Assembly (NCBI GenBank): GCA_030849465.1
Contig: JARVLF010000018.1
Location: 558,001 to 622,000 of the forward strand
Direction: 5' to 3'
DNA from: Moesziomyces globuligerus
Lineage: Eukaryota > Basidiomycota > Ustilaginomycetes > Ustilaginales > Ustilaginaceae
DNA length: 64,000 nt
The notes below the pieces were generated by a model. The model saw only the letters and a program-made list of their open reading frames with translations. It had not been told where the DNA came from and ran no database searches. The stretch's first letter is position 1; each line of letters starts with the position of its first letter. This document shows positions 20,533 through 30,735 of this stretch, piece after piece. The translations under genes and the position numbers were made by a program.

Positions 20533-22479
20533 TCAGCACTTGCGGTCGATGCCGCGGCGCAGCTCCTCCTCGCGGTACTCGAACATGACCTGCACGCCCA
20601 CAAAGAGCGTTGCGCACGCGCCCAGCATGAACTTGACACCCTCGGCGCTGCCGAGCAGCTGCTGGATCAGATAGCGCATCCCGTCGGTGCCGATGGCAAA
20701 GCCGACCAGATTGCCCGTCATCATCATGAGCACGTTGCCCACACCACCCACGGCAGCCACGTGTCGGAACCACCACGTCTTGCCGTACTTGCGCTGCGGC
20801 AGCGTCTGGCGCGCCACGACCTCGGGCACGATGAAGAACGTGATGAGCCAGCCCCAGGCGAGCAGCTTGAGGCTGAGGTCGTGCCAGAGCGCCACAAAGG
20901 TGAACACCAGCAGCGTCGCTGCGATCTGGTTCCTGCTTCCGCCCAGAGGTACGTAGATGTAGCGTACGATCCAGAGGTTGTACGAGCGGTGCCACGAGCG
21001 CCAGAAGCCCAACGTCGAGTAGTTGTTCGCCATGCACCGCACCATGTTCTCGGGCGCCTCGACGCCGTCGGCCATCGCCCAGAGCCGGAAGAAGCGCCAG
21101 GGGATGAGCAGCTTGAGCCAGACGATCATCAGGTTCCAGAACCCGATCATCGAGAGCTCCATCGGCGTCGCGCCCACCCACGCCTTGGTGTCCTTGATCG
21201 CATTCACGTACACCCAGTGCAGGATCAGCTCCATCGTCAGCAGCGACACGACGAACCGCACCGCATATCGCACCACCGTCCTCCGTTCGATGGCCACGGG
21301 ACGTCGGAGCTGGTGCGCAAAGTCGTTGAACGTCATGATCGGCCCTGCGATGAACAGCGGCGGATACAGCACGTACAGCAGATACGCGCCCAGACCGTAC
21401 TCGTGCAGAGCCTGCGTCAACCGCGTCCGCTCCTGGTACGTCGCCGGCCGATCTTCGCGTTCGACTTCGCCCATCGCTCGCCCCGCCTGACCGCCCGCAG
21501 ACGCCTCGAGCCGCGCCCAGTGCAGGTCGAGTCCGAACGAGACCAGCCGGAGCATGGTGATGTTGAAGTTGATCTGCCACCGCGGCAAGAGCCCCTTGAA
21601 GACCTCGAGAAACGCCAGCGCCGGCGAAATGCGTCCGTACTCGAAGCCGTCGTTCCAGTGCACCGCAAACAGCGTCGCCACGTTGAACGCAAACACCGCC
21701 ACGGGCGCCACCCTCGTCCCACCCACCGCCTTGGCCAGCGCGTAGTTGGCCAGCACGGCCAGCAGCAGCTTGATCGAGTTGAAGCCGTGCAGGACGAACA
21801 CGAAGATCGTGGTGAAGACCGTCAGGAACGCGGTGCGATTCGGTTGTACCGCTGCCGCTGCGGCTGCCCCATCGATGCGCGTGTATCGCGACGCGGAGGA
21901 AGGAAGCGACGAGAAGAGCTTGGCGATGCCGAGGTAAACGCCCATGATGGCGACGAGCGCCGGCACGTAGTCGCGGAAGGAGCGGTACTGGAAGTCGCTG
22001 TCGTCGCGCAGCCTGCCTGCGATCCAGCCCGGCTTGAGATGGCCCGAGTAGGTGTAGTAGTTCGGATTCGACGGCTGGCTGAGCCGCACGGGCACCCACA
22101 CCATCAGCGGCACCATGACCGCAAACACGGCATAGTACACCTTGAACTCGAGCGTGTGCCACCGCCCACGCTTAGCCGGCCGCGGCGCAGAAGTCGTCGC
22201 CGGCGTCGGATTCGTGCCGTTGTGCTTGGCAGCTTGTGCCGAGAGCGGGCCCGTGTCGATGGTGAGCGAGGCGATCCCCCTCGCGCCCAGCAGCCGCTTC
22301 ACCGCCGGATTCGACGGCGGCAGGGAAGCGACAGTGTCGGCGGACCGAGACGGATGCAGCGCGGCAGCAGTGGGCGGATAGCTGGCGGAGACGCCGTCGG
22401 AAGAGCTGTCGACGGTCATGGCGCCTTCCGGGGCATGCTGCGCGGAGAGGGCGGGACTGGCAAAGTGAGTCGGGAGCAT
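20533..22479 (-). CDS. GUP1: GUP1-like MBOAT O-acyltransferase
   Basis: A 648-residue multi-spanning ER protein of the MBOAT family, closest in pattern to fungal Gup1/Gup2. In yeast, Gup1 reacylates GPI anchors with a C26 fatty acid during remodelling and was first found through glycerol uptake. The MBOAT core is intact: NNYSTLGFWRSWHRSYNLWI followed by IYVPLGGS, and the family histidine in ALWHDLSLKLLAWGWL. Other hallmarks are the TM-rich N-terminal half and the YPPLFIAGPIMTFNDFA segment. The frame continues upstream only from a TTG codon, so the first ATG is 22479; ATG 22419 (MTVDSSSDG) is an alternative. The first 100 residues are hydrophilic and low complexity. It is divergent from the AP-1 sigma gene. 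Gup1 against Gup2 cannot be settled here. Confidence 0.9.
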   Translation of the reverse strand: MLPTHFASPALSAQHAPEGAMTVDSSSDGVSASYPPTAAALHPSRSADTVASLPPSNPAVKRLLGARGIASLTIDTGPLSAQAAKHNGTNPTPATTSAPRPAKRGRWHTLEFKVYYAVFAVMVPLMVWVPVRLSQPSNPNYYTYSGHLKPGWIAGRLRDDSDFQYRSFRDYVPALVAIMGVYLGIAKLFSSLPSSASRYTRIDGAAAAAAVQPNRTAFLTVFTTIFVFVLHGFNSIKLLLAVLANYALAKAVGGTRVAPVAVFAFNVATLFAVHWNDGFEYGRISPALAFLEVFKGLLPRWQINFNITMLRLVSFGLDLHWARLEASAGGQAGRAMGEVEREDRPATYQERTRLTQALHEYGLGAYLLYVLYPPLFIAGPIMTFNDFAHQLRRPVAIERRTVVRYAVRFVVSLLTMELILHWVYVNAIKDTKAWVGATPMELSMIGFWNLMIVWLKLLIPWRFFRLWAMADGVEAPENMVRCMANNYSTLGFWRSWHRSYNLWIVRYIYVPLGGSRNQIAATLLVFTFVALWHDLSLKLLAWGWLITFFIVPEVVARQTLPQRKYGKTWWFRHVAAVGGVGNVLMMMTGNLVGFAIGTDGMRYLIQQLLGSAEGVKFMLGACATLFVGVQVMFEYREEELRRGIDRKC

Positions 22480-22876
22480 GCCCTGCCCGCGGTCGCTTGC
22501 TGGTACTTGATCCCGACGCCGGCAAACGCTGGTCGAAACTGCGTCTCTGTTTCCTGAGACCTGGGCACGATGAGGAATAGAGGTGGAAGGCAGAGCTGGA
22601 TGACAGCACGCGTCAACCCTTTCCGGTGGCACCCTGACAGCGCTCGGCTGCAACTAAGGCTTGAGGTTGCACGCATCCACAAGACCACGCCTCCACAACG
22701 CTATGCGGCATGTGTTGGTCTCTTTTGGCGCTTAGTCAGGCTGACGCGTGCCTGCTCCCACACACCGCTGCAGCTGGCGCACGCGCTCGGGACACACACA
22801 CCAACCCCACCTCGCCCTCCAATCCCGGCCATCGTCCGCATTCGCCATCGTCTACCAGCAAAGCAGGTCCGGCATC

Positions 22877-23759
22877 ATGGCGGTAAGTCTCAGCCCCGAC
22901 ACTCTCAGTACCAGTTCCTCAGCACCGGTGCCGCGATTACATACGCGAGGCATATGCTGACGCCTGCATGCTGTCACTCTGGCGCGGGGATCGGTGATAG
23001 ATCAACTGGATCCTGCTCATTAGCCGCCAGGGCAAGGTGCGTCTGGCCAAGTGGTTCACCACCATGTCGCCCAAGGCGAAGCTCAAGATCACCAAGGATG
23101 TAACGCAGCTCGTGCTCGCGCGGCGCACGCGCATGTGCAACTTCCTCGAGTACAAGGACAGCAAGGTGGTCTACCGCCGCTATGCGTCGCTCTTCTTTGT
23201 CACGGGCATCAGTCAGGGCGACAACGAACTGGTGACGCTCGAGATCATCCACCGCTACGTCGAGGTGCTCGACAGATACTTTGGCAACGTTTGTGAACTC
23301 GACCTGTACGTCTCACCCTCGCCTCGCTCCACCGAGTCGACCAAGCGTTCGCTGACGACGCTTTGCCTCATCGCGTGCTGGATACAGGATCTTCAACTTT
23401 CAAAAAGCATATGCAGTACGTGCGACATCAGTCGGTTAGGAGAAGCGAGGCAGAGCAGAGTGCTGACGATACTTGTATCTGTTGCGTTGCAGATTCTCGA
23501 CGAGCTGATTATCGCTGGAGAGATGCAGGAGTCGTCGAAAAAGTCGGTGCTGCGAACCGTCAGCCAGAGCGATGCGATCGAAGAAGCAGAGCAGTCCGAA
23601 GACGTAGGTAGTCCTTGCATCCGCCGCCCAAAGCTCTTTCCGCAAAGTCCTCGCTGCTGACCCCCGTCGCCCTGCCGTGTTTGTCTCCCTGGCATCGCAT
23701 ACCTCGAACCGCGTGCACGAATCCAGTCTCTCGCAAGGATCGGCAGCAGATCAGAATAG
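22877..23759 (+). CDS. APS1: AP-1 clathrin adaptor small (sigma) subunit
   Basis: Five exons: 22877-22882, 23001-23305, 23388-23415, 23493-23603 and 23727-23759, giving 160 residues, the normal sigma1 size. The joined protein reads MAINWILLISRQGKVRLAKW, then VVYRRYASLFFV, NELVTLEIIHRYVEVLDRYF, GNVCELDLIFNFQKAYAILD and EMQESSKKSV, all adaptin-sigma family landmarks. It resembles sigma1 (AP-1, trans-Golgi and endosomal sorting) more than sigma2. The first exon encodes only Met-Ala and the third is 28 bases. All donors are GTA-type. The last exon is the least certain: using the acceptor at 23727 gives SLARIGSRSE and a stop, while a CAG at 23752-23754 would give a 44-residue Ser/Pro-rich tail ending at 23889. 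Confidence 0.88.
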
Positions 23760-24938
23760 TGCAGTTTCAAGATCACGTCCCGGCTCCCAGAGCCTCCTGT
23801 CCCAGCTACGTCCATCTGTCCCTGGCAAACCCCTGTACACTATCAGCACGAGCAACCCGTATTTGACCTCGCCGATGCTCGACACGTGATCTTCACTGAG
23901 AGACTGCGCTTAGATTCAGTTCATCTACCGGCATGTCTGGTGCCTGGAGACCAGGGGCAAGCAGGGAGGCGAAGAAGTACGAGGACGATGAGATGGTGGG
24001 GTGTGGGGGAGGTTAGCATCGGCGAGTTGATCGGCCGATCCGAGCGTGGGCGGATGAGTTTGGAAGGAGCAGAGACGCCGGAAGTAAGAAGCTTGTTGGG
24101 TAAGTCAGGCCGCTGCGAAAGCTCCGACAAAGGATTGAAGGCGGGCAGAGCAAAGTGTGGGGTCTCGCTTGGTCTTGCTCGCTCTCCTGCCGGTCGGCAG
24201 CATAGCCTGCCGCCTTCGCATCTGCTTCTCACGTGCGCGCGTGTCAGAACGCCTTGCCCGCCCAGCCGCAGGCTACAGTATCCTTCGCTATGCATGGACG
24301 AATCTCACACGACTGGATAGAGTGTCAGTAGCACAGATTCAGGCGTGGCCTATGAAGATTGAGCTTTGTCAGAGCGAACAACGGGGGCCAAAGGAAGAGC
24401 CAAGAGGGTCAGTCTGCGTGGGATACAGTAGCAGCGAGGCGGTAACCACTGGCGGCGGATCGGTGAGCAACGAGGGCGCTGGTGGGGACCTCCTCTGCCA
24501 GGAGGATGAAGCGCTTTGCAAGGCGAGTCTGGGGAAATCAGCGCGGGGACCCAATGGGAATGCGAACCAGCAAATCGGACGCGGTGGCATTTCACGAGGG
24601 AATCGTGTCTGGGATCGAGAAGGCCAGCGTTGGGCGTCAGACGCAGGATTCGGTCACGGCCGCTGCGCAACGAGAAGCAGAGAGTGCCGATCGACGCGCA
24701 TCGGAGCTGCTTCTGCAGCGCCGCACGCCGGGCAGGCTGACCGCACTCCAGGCTCGGTAGCAGTGGATTTTCGAATGGCCTCTGCGACGCATGGAGTAGA
24801 GACTGGAGAGATGCCGCGCTGCGGGCTGAAGCGGTCCTTTTTGGCAGAGGCTCGACACTTTCACGCTGCTTTTGGAAATGCACACTCGACAATTCACGCT
24901 AGCCGGGCTTCAGGTGGAGTTGAGACCCAAAGCCGCCG

Positions 24939-24974
<36 letters not shown>

Positions 24975-25292
24975 CGCACCTCGCGCCCCGCCTGGCCAGC
25001 TCGCTCGCCCGTGGCCAGCGGCGCTCAATCTGCCCGTCTGAGCATGGCCGCTTCCGTCAAAGCTCATTTCCCCAGACAGCCAGCCAGCCAGAGTCACGAG
25101 TGTGAGAGCGTCGGCTTGCAGCAGATCGCTCAGGCATTCACGCCCATCCGTCAACGCCCCAAGTACATATACCCCCCCGCGTTTCTTCAGCATCCTTTTG
25201 CTACTCCACCAAGCTCTTCTTCGCTACTCTCCTTCAGCACTCCCTACTTTCCACTTTTCGGAACCCACCCCCACCCACACAACTCATTCGCA
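23760..25292. other. Intergenic between AP-1 sigma and SCP2 genes
   Basis: 1.5 kb with no supportable gene. A 294-codon frame at 24157-25041 is open but starts at a non-ATG codon, has no recognisable domain, and contains the CTG repeat. Pyrimidine-rich sequence from 25160 onward is probably the SCP2 5' leader. Confidence 0.4.
24942..24973 (+). repeat. (CTG)n microsatellite, about 32 bases
   Basis: About ten uninterrupted CTG units in noncoding sequence upstream of the SCP2 gene. Confidence 0.95.
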
Positions 25293-26201
25293 ATGTCCGA
25301 CTTCAAGTCCAAGGCTCTTTTCGAGCAGATCACCGAGGGTCTCAAGACCATGGATGACAAGGAGAAGAAGGACATCCAGAAGAAGGTACGTACTTGCCCA
25401 TCGGAGCAACGGCTCTTCGCGCCGCTTGCCTGCTCGTATCGACAATTTAGGAGCACCTCGACTGCCTGAACTTCGCCTCGCCGTCGGCCGGATGCGTGTG
25501 ATCAGAGCCAGGTGCTTCGCGCGGTCTTGACGCGCATCAGTAGCGTGCAGCAAGCGAAGCGGTGGGCTCACGGAGCGAGAGGGCCAACGTGGTTTGTCTT
25601 CAAACTGATAACTGACAGCTCCTCCTCTTTTCTGTCACCATCCATCCTTTGTACCCCACGCCGCCGTCCTTTCGTCGATCCACCAAACCTCGACTCGCTC
25701 GGCACCATCCACGCCCGATTTTGGTGGAACCGCTGCTATCTTGCAGACTAACGGTGTCTTCGAGATGCACGTCAAGAACGCCGGCGGCAAGGAGCTCGTC
25801 TGGACCATTGACCTCAAGAAGGTATGTGTCCCATTGCTCTATCTCTCGCGCGCAGAACGAAGCCACCTGGATCTTTCCTTTCACAGGGAGGTTGGAGTCG
25901 CCCAGCATCTGCAGCGGCGAGGAGACAGCAGGCTGACTTCTTTGACATAATGACCACGAACTCTAACCCTCCTCCCACCCTTGCATTTGTGATGCGACAG
26001 AACGCCGAGGCTTACGAGGGCAAGGCCAAGGGCAAGGCTGATGTGACCATCAACCTGTCCGACGACACCTTCATCGACCTCGCCGACGGCAAGGTCAACG
26101 GCCAGAAGGCCTTCATGTCCGGCAAGCTCAAGGTCAAGGGCAACATCATGCTCGCCACCAAGCTCGACGGCGTCCTCAAGGCCCAGAAGTCGAAGCTCTA
26201 A
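25293..26201 (+). CDS. SCP2 sterol/lipid carrier domain protein
   Basis: Three exons, 25293-25385, 25747-25821 and 26001-26201, give a 122-residue single-domain SCP-2 (sterol carrier protein 2) protein; free-standing SCP2 proteins are normally 100-130 residues. The joined core reads NGVFEMHVKNAGGKELVWTI, DLKK, NAEAYEGKAKGKADVTINLS, DDTFIDLADGK and AFMSGKLKVKGNIMLATKLD, which is the standard SCP2 lipid-binding fold. Such proteins bind acyl-CoA, fatty acids or sterols, in many fungi in peroxisomes. The C-terminus, QKSKL, resembles a peroxisomal targeting signal type 1 (SKL), so peroxisomal location is well supported. All splices fall between codons. Introns are long for this window (361 and 179 bases). 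Confidence 0.93.
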
Positions 26202-26973
26202 GCGTCTTCTCGCCCCGCTCCGAGATGTCTATGCATGCCAATCCTCTTGAATACAGTCAGACGCTTGTAATCCTTTGCCGCGACGCCCAGCCTCGGCCGA
26301 TGGATGTGGTGTGTGTGTGTGTGAGCGCGAGCGAGCTCCAGACGGAGAAGTGTTTGTGCTTTAGCAGGGCATTGGTGGAAAACTCAGATGCACTTTGGAC
26401 TGTGGCTTGCAGCTTAGCGGCCGACAGAATATGCGCTCGGGCAGTAGTGTCCCAACGATGCGTCCGAGTTTCGCCGTGGTCTCAGCGGTGCTACGGTGGC
26501 GATGCGATGTGTAGTCTGGCACACCATGCTCTGCGATGGAACGAGGCGGGCAGAGCGTGGGCTGAGGTCGGGGTGTGTGGTGCAATTTAGAATGCGCCAA
26601 GCTCGGTGGTGAGCGGAGCGCGGGGCCTGTCGCACGAAACGAAGCGGCGGCATACAGCAACTTATCCGCGGGGATAACATACGCCCGCCTCCACCTCCAC
26701 AGGGCTCCGCCGCGGTTGTCGAGCTTGTCCCGCCATCGGAAGCCATCATCCGTGCCGAGTATACCGAGCCACCCTCCACATCAGAAGAGCCGTAGGCCAT
26801 TGATACAGTAGCTTGCGGCAAGTGTGCAGCGAGCACTGACCACGTTGGCTAGCAATCCTTCCAACCCGCCTGGAATCGACCCTCAGAAGGATATATAAAT
26901 ACTCCCGACCCCCTCTGCCCATCCCGGCAGGTTCCTGGTTCAGAAGAACAATTCTCCTATATCATATTTCAAG
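26202..26973. promoter_or_regulatory. Intergenic: SCP2 3' end and aldo-keto reductase promoter
   Basis: No gene seen. A clear TATA box, ATATATAAAT, lies at 26891-26900, 74-83 bp before the reductase ATG. A GT repeat (GTGTGTGTGTGTG) is at 26308-26322. Confidence 0.6.
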
Positions 26974-27996
26974 ATGCCGATCCCTACACGCGAATTTGGC
27001 AAGACTGGCGAGCAGGTGGGCTGCATCGGCTACGGCGCGATGGGGCTCGCGGCCTTTTACGGCGAGCCTGTCGACCAGGCTGGAGTGGACCGGATCCTCT
27101 CGCGCTGTCTGGAGGATGGGGTGAACTTTTGGGATACCGCCGACATGTATTCGCCGGTGAGCACGGGCAAGCTGGGTTACAACGAGGAGCAGATCGGCGC
27201 GTTCCTGCGCTCGAATCCGTCGGCTCGATCCAAGGTCTTCCTCGCCACCAAGTTCACCGCACGCTACGACGACAAGGGTGGGCGATTCTTCGACGGGTCT
27301 CCCGAATGGTGTCACCAGGCGTGCAGCGATTCTCTGCGTCGATTGGGCGTTGACCGTATCGATCTGTACTACGCACACCGACCCGATCCGAACGTCGATG
27401 TGACCAAGACCGTCGGAGCGATGAAGGAGCTCAAGGATGCAGGCAAGATCCGCTACATCGGCGTCTCCGAGTACAACCTCGAGCAGCTCGAAGCTGCCAA
27501 CCGCGTCGTGCACATCGATGCGCTTCAGATCGAAGTCAGCCCTTGGACGCCCGAGATCTTCACCAACGGCATCCTCGACTGGTGCGTCCGCAACAACACC
27601 GCCCTCGTAGCCTACAGCCCCCTCGGAAGAGGATTCCTCACGGGCCAGTACAAGAGCGTCGAGGATTTCGAAAAGGACGACTTCCGTCGCTTCAACCCGC
27701 GCTTCCAGGGCGACAACTTTGCAAAGAACCTCGAACTCGTCAACGACATCCGCAAGATCGCAGACCGCAAAAACGCCACCCCAGGCCAAATCGCCCTCGC
27801 CTGGCTCCTCCAAAAGTCGCCCATCATCCTCCCCATTCCTGGCACCAAAAAGGAAAGGTACCTCAAGGAGAACAACGAGGCGGCCAACGTCACGCTCGAC
27901 AAGTCCCAACTCGACGAGATCGACTCGATCATCAACAGCTTCGCCGTCAGCGGAACCCGCTACGACGCCGAAATGATGAAAGGCGTCGCTTTCTAA
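26974..27996 (+). CDS. Aldo-keto reductase, YakC-like
   Basis: A 340-residue NAD(P)H-dependent aldo/keto reductase with a complete (beta/alpha)8 barrel, the same length as fission yeast YakC. The catalytic tetrad is visible: Asp and Tyr in FWDTADMYS, Lys in FLATKF, His in LYYAHRPD. The cofactor-binding half contains YIGVSEYN, VAYSPLGRGFLTG and ILPIPGTKKERYLKENN. No signal peptide, so cytosolic. The substrate is unknown; relatives reduce varied aldehydes and ketones, and some contribute to stress tolerance. The strong TATA box suggests inducible expression, which is inference. Single exon, convergent with RBG1 (272 bp between stops). Confidence 0.93.
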   Translation: MPIPTREFGKTGEQVGCIGYGAMGLAAFYGEPVDQAGVDRILSRCLEDGVNFWDTADMYSPVSTGKLGYNEEQIGAFLRSNPSARSKVFLATKFTARYDDKGGRFFDGSPEWCHQACSDSLRRLGVDRIDLYYAHRPDPNVDVTKTVGAMKELKDAGKIRYIGVSEYNLEQLEAANRVVHIDALQIEVSPWTPEIFTNGILDWCVRNNTALVAYSPLGRGFLTGQYKSVEDFEKDDFRRFNPRFQGDNFAKNLELVNDIRKIADRKNATPGQIALAWLLQKSPIILPIPGTKKERYLKENNEAANVTLDKSQLDEIDSIINSFAVSGTRYDAEMMKGVAF

Positions 27997-28268
27997 TCCC
28001 CCCTCCCCCTACTCCTGTTGACGCACATGTCAACTGCAATCCAAGGCGGCGGCTTTGTTCCACCGAGTTGCGTCAGGGCTGCCGGAAGTGTGGATGGAGG
28101 ACCATGCAAGTAGGTATTACGGCAAGTGACGATGCGGACGTGGCGAGAGAAAAAAAAAAGTACAGATGGTTGGTGGGAGCAGTGTGAGAGCAGGCGGACA
28201 AGGTATGCGCAGCGAACAGAAGGGGGATGCGTTCAGCACTTGAACAGCAAGCTTCCGCCCGAAGGCAC

Positions 28269-29375
28269 TCAGCGCTTGAAGATGGTGACGCAGTCTTCGT
28301 CTTCGAGCACGTGATCGGCGCCTACGCGCTGACCGCGCGGATGCTTGGCAGACTTGCCCCAGACCATGGCGAACTTGAACTGCTTGATGATCTCCTTGTG
28401 GATGGCGTTGCAAAAGTCCTCTACGGTGGACCTGCCCGTCTTGAGCACGACGGGAGCCGAGTAGTCGGGCGTCGCCTTTCTCGGCTTGGTGTAGACGCGC
28501 ACGAGCGAGAGTTCCTGCCACATCTTTTCCACCAGCTCGTCGTCGACGTTCCACCAGTGCTGCGACGAGATGGGCACCGAGTTGGGGATCTTGTACAGCA
28601 GGTCGAGCTCCTCGATGCTGATCGAGTCGATCTTGTTGAGCACGTAGATGGCGGGCACGTAGATGCGGTTGCCCTCGATGACGTCGATCAGCTCCTCGAT
28701 GTTGGCGTCCATGCGGAACGAGACGTCGGCGTTGCTGATGCGGTACTCGCTCAGCACCGCCTTGACCTCGTCATGGTCGAGCTTGGTCAGCGGCACCGTG
28801 TTGGTGATGGCGATGCCGCCCTTCTCCTTCTTGCGCACCACAATGTTGGGCGGCTTCTTGTTGAGCCGGATGCCAAAGCCCTCCAGCTCGTTCTCGATGA
28901 TCGCCTTGTCCTTCAACGGCTTGCCCACGTCGAGAACGATGAAGATCAGGTTGCACGTGCGCGCCACAGCGATGACCTGTCGACCACGACCCTTGCCGTC
29001 CTTGGCACCCTCGATGATACCGGGCAGGTCGATGATCTGGATCGGCGCGCCGTGCACCTTCATCGTACCGGGCACCGAGGTGAGCGTGGTGAACTCGTAT
29101 GCTGCTGCCTCCGACGTCGTACCTGTCAAGCCCGACATGAGTGTCGACTTGCCCACCGACGGGAAGCCGACGAATCCTACTGAAGCGACACCCGTCTTGG
29201 CCACGTCGAAGCCGATGCCGGGACCGCCGCCTCCACCGCCCGAGGGCGTGATGAGCTCGCGTTTCAACTTGGCCAGCTTGGCACGCAGCTGGCCGAGATG
29301 GTAGGACGTCGCCTTGTTCTTCTGCGTCTTGTTCATCTCATCTTCGATCTCCTTGATCTTTTGCACCGTCGTCAT
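28269..29375 (-). CDS. RBG1: Developmentally regulated GTP-binding protein (RBG1/DRG1)
   Basis: A 368-residue GTPase of the OBG-HflX/DRG family, of standard length. G1 is [17 protein letters not shown]3 is [16 protein letters not shown], and G4 is NKIDS. Upstream is the coiled-coil region ([20 protein letters not shown]) and downstream a TGS domain ending in the conserved [20 protein letters not shown]. Rbg1 with its partner Tma46 (DFRP1) associates with translating ribosomes and helps resolve stalled elongation. It is DRG1-type rather than DRG2-type by the N-terminal sequence and the [14 protein letters not shown] segment. Single exon, divergent from the MAPR gene. Confidence 0.95.
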   Translation of the reverse strand: MTTVQKIKEIEDEMNKTQKNKATSYHLGQLRAKLAKLKRELITPSGGGGGGPGIGFDVAKTGVASVGFVGFPSVGKSTLMSGLTGTTSEAAAYEFTTLTSVPGTMKVHGAPIQIIDLPGIIEGAKDGKGRGRQVIAVARTCNLIFIVLDVGKPLKDKAIIENELEGFGIRLNKKPPNIVVRKKEKGGIAITNTVPLTKLDHDEVKAVLSEYRISNADVSFRMDANIEELIDVIEGNRIYVPAIYVLNKIDSISIEELDLLYKIPNSVPISSQHWWNVDDELVEKMWQELSLVRVYTKPRKATPDYSAPVVLKTGRSTVEDFCNAIHKEIIKQFKFAMVWGKSAKHPRGQRVGADHVLEDEDCVTIFKR

Positions 29376-29800
29376 GGTGGCGTCGAGGTGGGCGCGGAAT
29401 CAGTCCGGCGGCGGGGGTGCAGGTGTCGGGTTTGTTGGGTGGTTGCTGCAGCTGTCGATGCACGGCACTCGGGGCTTGAATCTGATCTCGTGGCCGCTAC
29501 TGTAAGTCGAATGCTGGCGGCTGGGCCTAGAAACAAGTGAGGAAACAGGAGAGGATAGGTGTAGGGATGGCGAAGATCGGTGTCGTTGATGGCGAGCAGG
29601 AAGCAGGTGTGGAGAGGGCTCTCGCGTGGGCAAGTCCAGAGCTTCTCAAGCCGTGCCGTGGAGTGGGAAAAATTTCGATCACCTTCCGCACGAAAAAAAA
29701 AAACCAGCTGCTGTCGAGTGACGTTCAGCTGCGCCAGTCTGGAAGCTTTCAGCCTCTCTTTTTTGCTGCCTTTCAATACAGTTCGGTGCGGTCTAACACG
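29376..29800. promoter_or_regulatory. Bidirectional promoter region, RBG1 / MAPR gene
   Basis: 425 bp between divergent ATGs, no gene seen. It holds an A run of ten (29693-29702) and a T/C-rich stretch just before the MAPR gene start. Confidence 0.5.
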
Positions 29801-30616
29801 ATGCAGCAATTCAAGCACGGGTCCACCTTGAATTCCGGGGCAACGCGCTCAGGCCTGCAAGCAAGCTTTCAGGCGCCACCCAAAAGTGGAGAAGCTTCAA
29901 ACGGCGCTGGTGGGACCGTCCCTTCCTTCCACGGTACCACGACTGCCAACCAGACCCAGCACACTCACGAACATCATGATGGAGCCATCGACCAAGCCAA
30001 CACAGTGAGTAGCTCCAGCCGGCGTGTCATTGCAATGCTCGAGTCGCACATGGACGGACTCGGGCTGAACCTTCGTTGTTCTTCTTGCTGCGCCTTCCCC
30101 AACCAAGCCCTCCCAAGGACGATCCGATCTCGGTGGACGAGCTCGCGCAGTTCAACGGCACGGACGAGGCCAAGCCTGTCTACGTCGCCGTCAAGGGCAC
30201 CATCTTTGACGTCTCCCCCAAGCGCGAGATGTACGGTAAGTCTACCCCTTCCTCCCCCCCCCCCCCCCTTCGATCTCGACTCACGTTTGGTCCGTGACTG
30301 ATCTTCAAGGCCCCCCCCCCCTTCCTTGGTCTCTGCACAGAACCTGGCAAGGGGTACCACATCTTTGCGGGCAAGGACGGCTCGCGCGGCCTCGGCATGT
30401 CGTCGCTCAAGCCCGAAGATGCCGTGTCGGACTACAGCACGCTCGACGACAAGCAGCTCAAGGTCCTCGACGATTGGGTACGTGGCTGCCTTATCCCTAC
30501 GCAACACGCATTTGGCTCCCGCACGTCACTGACCATGACTTTCTCTGCTTTTCACGTGTCGACAGCACTCGTACTACACCAAGCGCTACAACATCGTCGG
30601 CAAGGTCGCCAAGTGA
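29801..30616 (+). CDS. MAPR-type cytochrome b5-like heme-binding protein
   Basis: Four exons, about 29801-30004, 30118-30235, 30341-30477 and 30566-30616, giving 169 residues. Residues about 69-165 form a membrane-associated progesterone receptor (MAPR) type cytochrome b5 fold: DDPISVDELAQFNGTDEAKP, VYVAVKGTIFDVSPKREMYE, GKGYHIFAGKDGSRGLGMSS and LDDWHSYYTKRYNIVGKV. Such proteins (yeast Dap1, animal PGRMC1) bind heme and support sterol-synthesis P450 enzymes. Unlike those, the N-terminal 68 residues are hydrophilic and His/Ser/Gln-rich with no membrane helix, so this one is predicted soluble. Intron 1 needs a non-canonical AAG acceptor at 30115-30117, so that boundary is approximate. The other joins are standard. 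Intron 2 has two poly(C) runs. Convergent with PDX3, 119 bp apart. Confidence 0.85.
30254..30268 (+). repeat. Poly(C) tract, 15 bases, in MAPR-gene intron 2
   Basis: Fifteen consecutive C, 18 bases after the intron donor. Confidence 0.9.
30311..30321 (+). repeat. Poly(C) tract, 11 bases, in MAPR-gene intron 2
   Basis: Eleven consecutive C, about 20 bases before the intron acceptor. Confidence 0.9.
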
Positions 30617-30735
30617 ATGTGCAGTCGAGACGCACGCAAGCAATATATCGGCTGGTGATACAAGTGCGACTTGCAGAACAGTGCGCTATGGTCTAGGTAC
30701 ATGGCCGTAGCCTGAGATTTGAGCACTGGATCGTG

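Noticed and set aside
20515..22557. 680-codon plus-strand frame opposite GUP1
   Set aside because: Antisense of a conserved gene; the product is Arg/Glu/His-rich and does not resemble a protein family.
24157..25041. 294-codon frame before the SCP2 gene
   Set aside because: No ATG at the start, contains the CTG microsatellite as a Leu/Ala run, no domain, and base composition unlike real genes here.
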